The notes beneath the pieces were generated by a model. The model was not told the origin of the DNA and did no database searches. It worked only from the letters and a program-made list of their open reading frames with translations. 64,000 nt of DNA from Chiua virens (taxonomy: Eukaryota > Basidiomycota > Agaricomycetes > Boletales > Boletaceae): contig JAHNUO010000001.1 of the NCBI GenBank assembly GCA_019787685.1, positions 248,001 through 312,000 on the forward strand. Reading direction: 5' to 3'. The translations under genes and the position numbers were made by a program. Each line of letters begins with the position of its first letter. Within the stretch, counting starts at the first letter, position 1. Shown piece after piece: positions 58,659 to 64,000 of the stretch.

Positions 58659-58929
58659 TGCGGAAAGACAGTCAGAAGATGGCCTGACGGATTCCAGCTC
58701 AGATACCGCTGTCGAGGATGACGCTTCCGGATTTGAAGTCCTCGAGAAGCACTTGAATCCCTCCATCGAAGATATTCTGTGGTCACAAAACTCCTCTCCC
58801 ACGCCGCAGACGAACCAGTTCATGAGTTCAGCGTTGAAGATGAAGAAGTTCCAACCATCTCCGTACAAGACCCAGAAGGCAATGGGGCGCACGACATCGC
58901 GGTCAACGATGCTCTTTCCCGGATACTGA
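58640..58929 (+). other. Possible frame-shifted C-terminal extension of the NRPS-like gene
   Basis: Directly at the end of the second carrier domain the +1 frame stays open to a TGA at 58927-58929. It reads YVGDAERQSEDGLTDSSSDT, then an acidic linker (VEDDASGFEVLEKHLNPSIE). The acidic linker style suits a continuation after a carrier domain. A single-base indel near 58645 would explain the present stop. No known domain follows. A further frame at 58779-59240 shows no motif. Confidence 0.4.
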
Positions 58930-59493
58930 TCGTCAATGAAAGCGACCCGGATCGTGAAGTCGAGGTGTTTGAAAACGAAGAGGGGGCAGACGTTATCATG
59001 TCATACCGCCGTCCGCTAAGAACGCCGTCGATTGATCTCGATCTCGCGTCTACGCCTTCCTTTCGGTATGCGTCGTCCCCGCTTGATGTCTCCGTATCGC
59101 CAGTGGGAGTCATCCCCGCTGTCGTCTTTGTTCTCGTCATGGCTCACGCTTGCAGAGTGGGCGGGAACCGGGGCAGCATCGATTCCTTTGGTCTCTTTCT
59201 GAATGTGGACGTGCTAGCACACTCACTTGATGGACATTAATGACCTTGACGAATATACGTATATCACGATATATTTAGATACACATATCCAGATAGCTCG
59301 ACACAAATTCGTTTCTACTGGAATCTAATTCCGAGTCATCCTCGGCCCGAGCAGCGAAAGTTGGTTGGCGAAACACGCAAATCGTGATCTCTTGTCGTAT
59401 GATGTATGAAACTGCTACACACTTCGCACACTGAAACCGACCTAGCTACACAGCTCACATTCGACCTCCCAGCCCAACCATACCACGACGGGC
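58930..59493. other. 3' intergenic region, no gene recognised
   Basis: Convergent 3' ends of the NRPS-like gene and the first coiled-coil gene meet here. ATATACGTATATCACGATAT near 59254 is AT-rich and palindromic. Confidence 0.4.
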
Positions 59494-61270
59494 TTAATTT
59501 GGAAGCCGAACGGTGACTTGATAGTGGCGAAGTGCTTGGCTGAGATACCCGTACATCTTCTCCAGGTTCTGAACACGCATTATGAACAGCTGTTTTTCGA
59601 AACATGCAAGATTCAGCGGATCTTCTCAAGCCTCTTGAGTTATTAGTATCGATACACACCTGCGATGAAGGATTATCGGCAAGACGAAGCCAGTTTTTCA
59701 GCTTTCGTATGTCAGCCGTGATCTAGATACATGACATGAACGATTCAATGATCGCCAGCCTCAGGGTAACTCACAGCAGCCCACACGCTCGCAAAGATGC
59801 TGAGCTTCATGGTCACTTCCTGGACGAGCGGCCTCGCGTCTTGAAGGGTCGATTCCAATCTCACCATTTGATTGAGACAAGCGCTTTCCGAGTCATACTT
59901 GGCCTTGACCTTCTCGTAGTCCGTGACAGCCACTTCCCAGTCGAGCGTGGATCGACCAACCGATCGTGAGTGTGATTCCAAGGCGGAGAGAGTGAACAGA
60001 ACTTACGATTGTATCGCTTCCGCGCTTCGAGAAAATGTACTCCAGAATCCTTGATCTGTAAGTAATCGGTGCTGAGCGCCTGCAGGGAAATGTAAATGAT
60101 TTGCATTGCGGGCTCATCGATTGCCCACGCACAGCAATCATGACGCCAGCGATAGCGAGCTTCGCGAACAGGGAAGGTGTCGCAAACGCAAGTAAAGCTG
60201 CAATACCGACAACAGCAACCCCGCGCGCAAATTGCCATCCCAAGTCTTTGACCTGTTCGTAAGGTCAGAGTATGATAACATAGCGAACATTCGTAGATCG
60301 TACATCCTGGCTAACACTAATCACGCAAGAAAAAGTGAAACTTTGGCATGAGACGCAACGGTTACATAATTCACCTTTCCATGGCAGACTTCGTATCACA
60401 CAGCTCTTCTTTGAGCTTTCCGACTCTGTGAGCTTGTTCACCGATTTCAAGCCTCTCAACGACGAGAGAAAACTCCATTATGTACTTGTCTAGGGTGTCA
60501 CTAAAATCGTTAACTTCAAAAAAATGTCAACGAATAAGATATAATTGGTGAGGTATAGAGAAAATCGCACATTCTTGGCAGATCTGTTCCGACGGTTGCG
60601 CTGTCGCTTGCATGAGCTAGGAAGAGATAAGAATGAGAGAGGAAAGCCCTGAGACTACGGATCAGAAATCTGACCTCCATTTGCTCCTGAATGAGCTGTC
60701 GTTTCTCTTCTGGAGTCTTTCCCCGATCCTTTAACGAAGGTAAAACCATCTCGCGGAAGTCTAAAGAACAATGGGTTCAATGGGATGTCGACCGCATGAA
60801 CCGAAAGCTATACCGTCGACGGCTGCTTGCGCTTCTCCAGCAAACTCTCTAGAGCGCCAGAGGAGTCTTATATAGGTCTACAAATCCGATGAATATTCGC
60901 TAACTGGTTATTGGAAGAGAGGAGTACCTACGCGATGGTGTTTTTTCCACTGAGCTTCCAAGGTACAACAGGTACTATGAAGGTCGGCGAGCCTGCTCTG
61001 CTCCTTCGATACCTCCGAAAGCTTCGCTCCGATGTCGTTGAAGGCGTTGTCTATCGTGAGCGTAGCCGTACACAGTCGCTCGATCTCGATATGAAGGGCC
61101 TCTTCGGGTGAAAGGTTGGCATGAGGGATATCGGTCAGGTTGTCGAGAGTCACGATCTGAATGTTCGTAGGCTGCTGGGCTGCGGTCTGTCCGCCGATTC
61201 GACCAGAGTCGACAGTATGAACCTGTATATTGGTTTCTTCGTGTCGATGGAGGATGCACGCAGTAGCCAT
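59494..61270 (-). CDS. Coiled-coil protein with hydrophobic central segment, paralogue 1
   Basis: A multi-exon gene, with at least six exons inferred, starts at the ATG at 61270; the first exon ends at a GTAGGT donor after 60932. It encodes long helical stretches (HIEIERLCTATLTIDNAFND, SKEQSRLADLHSTCCTLEAQ; later GKTPEEKRQLIQEQM). A strongly hydrophobic segment follows (GVAVVGIAALLAFATPSLFA, then KLAIAGVMIAV; 60.13-60.24 kb), and then more coiled coil to a C-terminal YGYLSQALRHYQV and stop at 59494. The same exon order occurs in the gene at 61913-63807. Two long helical bundles around a hydrophobic hairpin is the architecture of alpha-helical pore-forming proteins of the ClyA/Cry6 type; this is an inference from architecture only. 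A membrane-bound structural role is the alternative. Exact splice sites beyond exon 1 are uncertain. Confidence 0.6.
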
Positions 61271-61912
61271 GGAGTTCGAGTTGGAGAGCGCGTTGCAAGA
61301 CGTTCGAGTAGTATCGACTGGTTATCTTCGTTGGCTTGCTGGCAACGGGCATTATATTCAGTGACAACGCGGCACGTTCGAGTGGATACAGGAACTTTTC
61401 GTGTGGCAAGTCACACTTCTGTGTGAAAGACCCTAGTAGTGGCGGATGTAAGCGGTGACAGCAATGAATTGACGTTTGGTTTGTGATCGTACCACTAGAA
61501 GAATCGATTGGTCCGTCGCGGCGCTCCTCGCGGAACTGGCACACAAGACCGTGAACAACTGGTGACAATCTTGCAGCATGCGGAGAGCAACATGTTCGAT
61601 CTAGCAATTAATTATGCCCTTCATGAGTTTCACATTATACGGATACGCCCCGCTGACTTGATCATTCTGAGAGCGTTCCGGCGGAAGTACATACTTCCCC
61701 ACACCCTGATCAACAGGTGGTTCCAGCGCGGAACGATGAACTAATGAGCCAGGCGTTGTGGAGTGGTCAGATGGAAGCCAGAAAGATCACACGTGTCGAT
61801 GCAACCGCGCAAGGTGGACCAATAATATATACAAATCAAATGGGGTGATACACATATGGACAGGACGGAAGGTAGGAGATGAAAAGAACGATGGGGTCAA
61901 ACTACCTGACTT
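61271..61912. other. Region between the two tandem paralogues
   Basis: It contains the upstream region of paralogue 1. GAATATAATG on the minus strand (near 61352) parallels GGATATAATG at the start of paralogue 2. A 78-codon plus-strand frame here has no motif. Confidence 0.45.
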
Positions 61913-63807
61913 CTACTTCTGTTCCTGTCGAGTTGTATTCGGCTTGACTTTGACTTGGTAGAGACGAAGCGCTTGGCTGAGGTACCCGTATAATTGCTCT
62001 AGCTTTTGAACGCGCTGAATGAACACCTATTTTTCCCCCGATACATTGACAAAGGGAAGTACAACGTCAGTCAACCATAAATTTTATATGATAATAATGC
62101 GCTCACCCTAGACGAAGGATCCGCGGCGCGGCCAAGCCAGTTTTGCACCTGTTGTATGTCCGCCCTGATCTAAGCCCAGGGTATGATACGCCAATTCCTG
62201 TTTTTAGATCTAAGCCGTGATCAACAACTCGAAAACTCACCGCGGCCCACACGGTCGCGAAGATCCCAAGCCTCGCGGTCACTTCCTGGACGAGTGGCAT
62301 CGCATCCTGGAGGGTGGCATCCAATTTCTCCATTTGACCGAGACAAGCATTTTCAATGTCATACTCGGTCTTGACATCATTGTATCTCGCGACAGTAACT
62401 TATCAACCAACCTGTTGAGTGTGATCCTATGGAGATGAAGGGGAAAGAACCTACTATGGTATCGACCCCATGCTTCGAAGAACTTTAATCCTGAATGCTT
62501 GACATTCGTATAATTGATGGTGACGGCCTGAGACTATGATGAGTTGCCTACATTGCGTGTCTCTCAAAATTTCTACATACCGCCGCGGCAGCTGTGACCT
62601 CGCTAATTCCAGCGAACCTTTCGTGTAAAGAAGGGATCACATAAGCAAGCAAGAGCGTAATACCGACGACAGCGATATCCGACGCGAATTTCCATCCTAA
62701 TTCTTTTACCTGTTCGTCAAGTTAGGATATGTCAATGACTCGTTATACTGTGGTGAGTCGTACGTCTCGGCTAACACTGACAACAAAAGAAACGTCATGA
62801 GGCTCCGAGGTACCACTGACACGAAATGTATTACTCACACTTCCATGACAGATCTCGCACTGAACAGCCTTTCTTTGAGATCGGCAACTTTCTGAGATTG
62901 CAGGCCGATTTCGAGACCTTCTACGGTCCGAGAAAACTCCTTGATGTACTTGTCTAGAGTGTCACTAAAGTCGAGAACTAAATAAAATCAACTCATGAGC
63001 TGCAAAGCGCCAAGGCATAAAACAAAGCGCACAATCCTGAGAAATTTGTTGCGACGGTTCCGATTCTCGTTCAAGAGCCTAAAACGAAATGAAGAGAGAG
63101 AACAATAATGATAAGCAAAACCTTACCCTGAGTTGCTCCTGAATTATTACTTCTTTCTCGTCACGGGTGTCCTCCCCTCGTAACAATGGCAAAACTATTT
63201 CGCGGAATTCTGAACATTACTGAGCTGAGCCGAGATGCTAGGTTTCGATAATTGAGATTCGTACCATCGACAGTGGCTTGTGCTTTCCCAGCAAGCTCCC
63301 TGGAACGCCAGAGAAGGCGTTGATAGGTCTACACCTAGTTGAGCATTCCCTGGTAGGTCTTCATAGAATTATAAAAGCGCTTACACGATGATGTTCCTTC
63401 CACTGAGCTTCTAACGCACAACAAGTGTCATAAAGGTCGACGCGCTTGTTCTGCTGCTTCGATACGTCCGAGAGCCTGCCCCCGATTTCGTAGAAGGTTT
63501 GGTCTATGTCGAGCGTTGCGGCACCCAGCTTCTCGATCTCGAGACGAAGAGCCTCTTCGGTTGGAAGGTCTCGAGGAACATTGGTAAGGTCCTGAAAAGC
63601 CGCACGCAAGTTCGTCGACGGTGGTGTGTAAGTCGTCAGATTTACAGCTTGTCTGGAGTTTTGCCAGGGATCGACAGCGGGGATTAAGTATTTGGATTTC
63701 CCATCTTGATGGCGGATATACACAGTAGCCATTGAGTTTATGAAGTTGGTGATAGCAATGTCGCGAGAGGTTGTGGTTCGCTCCGTTAGCTCTCTGGCGA
63801 TGGACAT
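61913..63807 (-). CDS. Coiled-coil protein with hydrophobic central segment, paralogue 2
   Basis: The tandem relative of 59494-61270 has the same exon order. It starts with MSIARELTERTTTSRDI at 63807 and has an internal MATVYIRHQD aligned with the start of paralogue 1. The first exon includes LRLEIEKLGAATLDIDQTFY and QNKRVDLYDTCCALEAQW. The hydrophobic middle lies near 62.6-62.7 kb. The C-terminal exon contains VQKLEQLYGYLSQALRLYQV and stops at 61913. Conservation of exon structure and of the heptad-like spacing, with divergence at many residues, suggests that both genes are under selection after an older tandem duplication. Function is unknown; see paralogue 1 for the pore-former hypothesis. 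Confidence 0.6.
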
Positions 63808-64000
63808 TATATCCAGACATGCATGTTAGAATATAATACAGTGGCACAGCTGCGTGGAAAATTAGAAATGCCGTTCTGAAAGGGAAGGGCCTATCGAGGG
63901 TTGTGACTGACCATGGCTACATGATGGTGACTGAGAAGCTCGGTTTGTGAAATGGAATCAAAATATAGGGGTAATCAAGGGTTTCATGGGAGCGCTAATG
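63808..64000. other. Upstream region of paralogue 2, window edge
   Basis: On the minus strand a TATTATATTC element occurs about 25 bp before the start. Nothing else is recognised. Confidence 0.35.

Noticed and set aside
1..64000. tRNA, rRNA, CRISPR or bacterial operon signals
   Set aside because: No cloverleaf with a proper T-arm, no rRNA core sequence, no spaced short repeats and no Shine-Dalgarno-led gene series were seen.

Overview
The window reads as a repeat-rich stretch of a filamentous basidiomycete genome, most likely Agaricomycetes. This rests on split genes with 50-70 bp GT-AG introns, a Plavaka-type (KDZ superfamily) transposase, a PIF/Harbinger element with a DUF6818-type partner, an NRPS-like adenylation gene, and the absence of bacterial operon signals. 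I saw no tRNA, rRNA or CRISPR.

Layout. 1-2.6 kb: broken copy of an AYR1-like short-chain dehydrogenase (SDR) gene. 2.6-7.2 kb: AT-rich debris with a solo LTR. 7.2-16.8 kb: decayed PIF/Harbinger element (DUF6818-like gene plus convergent DDE transposase) that has received a gag-only LTR retrotransposon with three LTRs. 17-21 kb: second, intact SDR copy and a small hypothetical gene. 22.4-33.3 kb: transposon graveyard with a 0.67 kb foldback element, a pogo-like element split by a solo LTR, a second LTR family, telomere-like hexamer blocks and a large foldback element with a solo LTR in one arm. 33.3-53.9 kb: two inverted copies (X and Y) of a roughly 2 kb unit bracket a third, intact SDR gene, a frameshifted heme-thiolate peroxidase gene and relics. 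The Y copy is split by a complete, apparently intact 6.95 kb Plavaka element carrying three genes, and the X copy preserves the matching empty site.

53.9-64 kb is gene-like and less disturbed: a DUF2470 membrane protein gene, an NRPS-like A-T-T gene with two tandem carrier domains, and two tandem paralogues encoding coiled-coil proteins with a hydrophobic central segment.

The most interesting items are the Plavaka element with two companion genes and its paralogous empty site, the A-T-T enzyme, the tandem coiled-coil pair, and the gag-only LTR element. Exon boundaries were read by eye from GT-AG sites and reading-frame continuity. Family names come from motif recognition, not from database searches.
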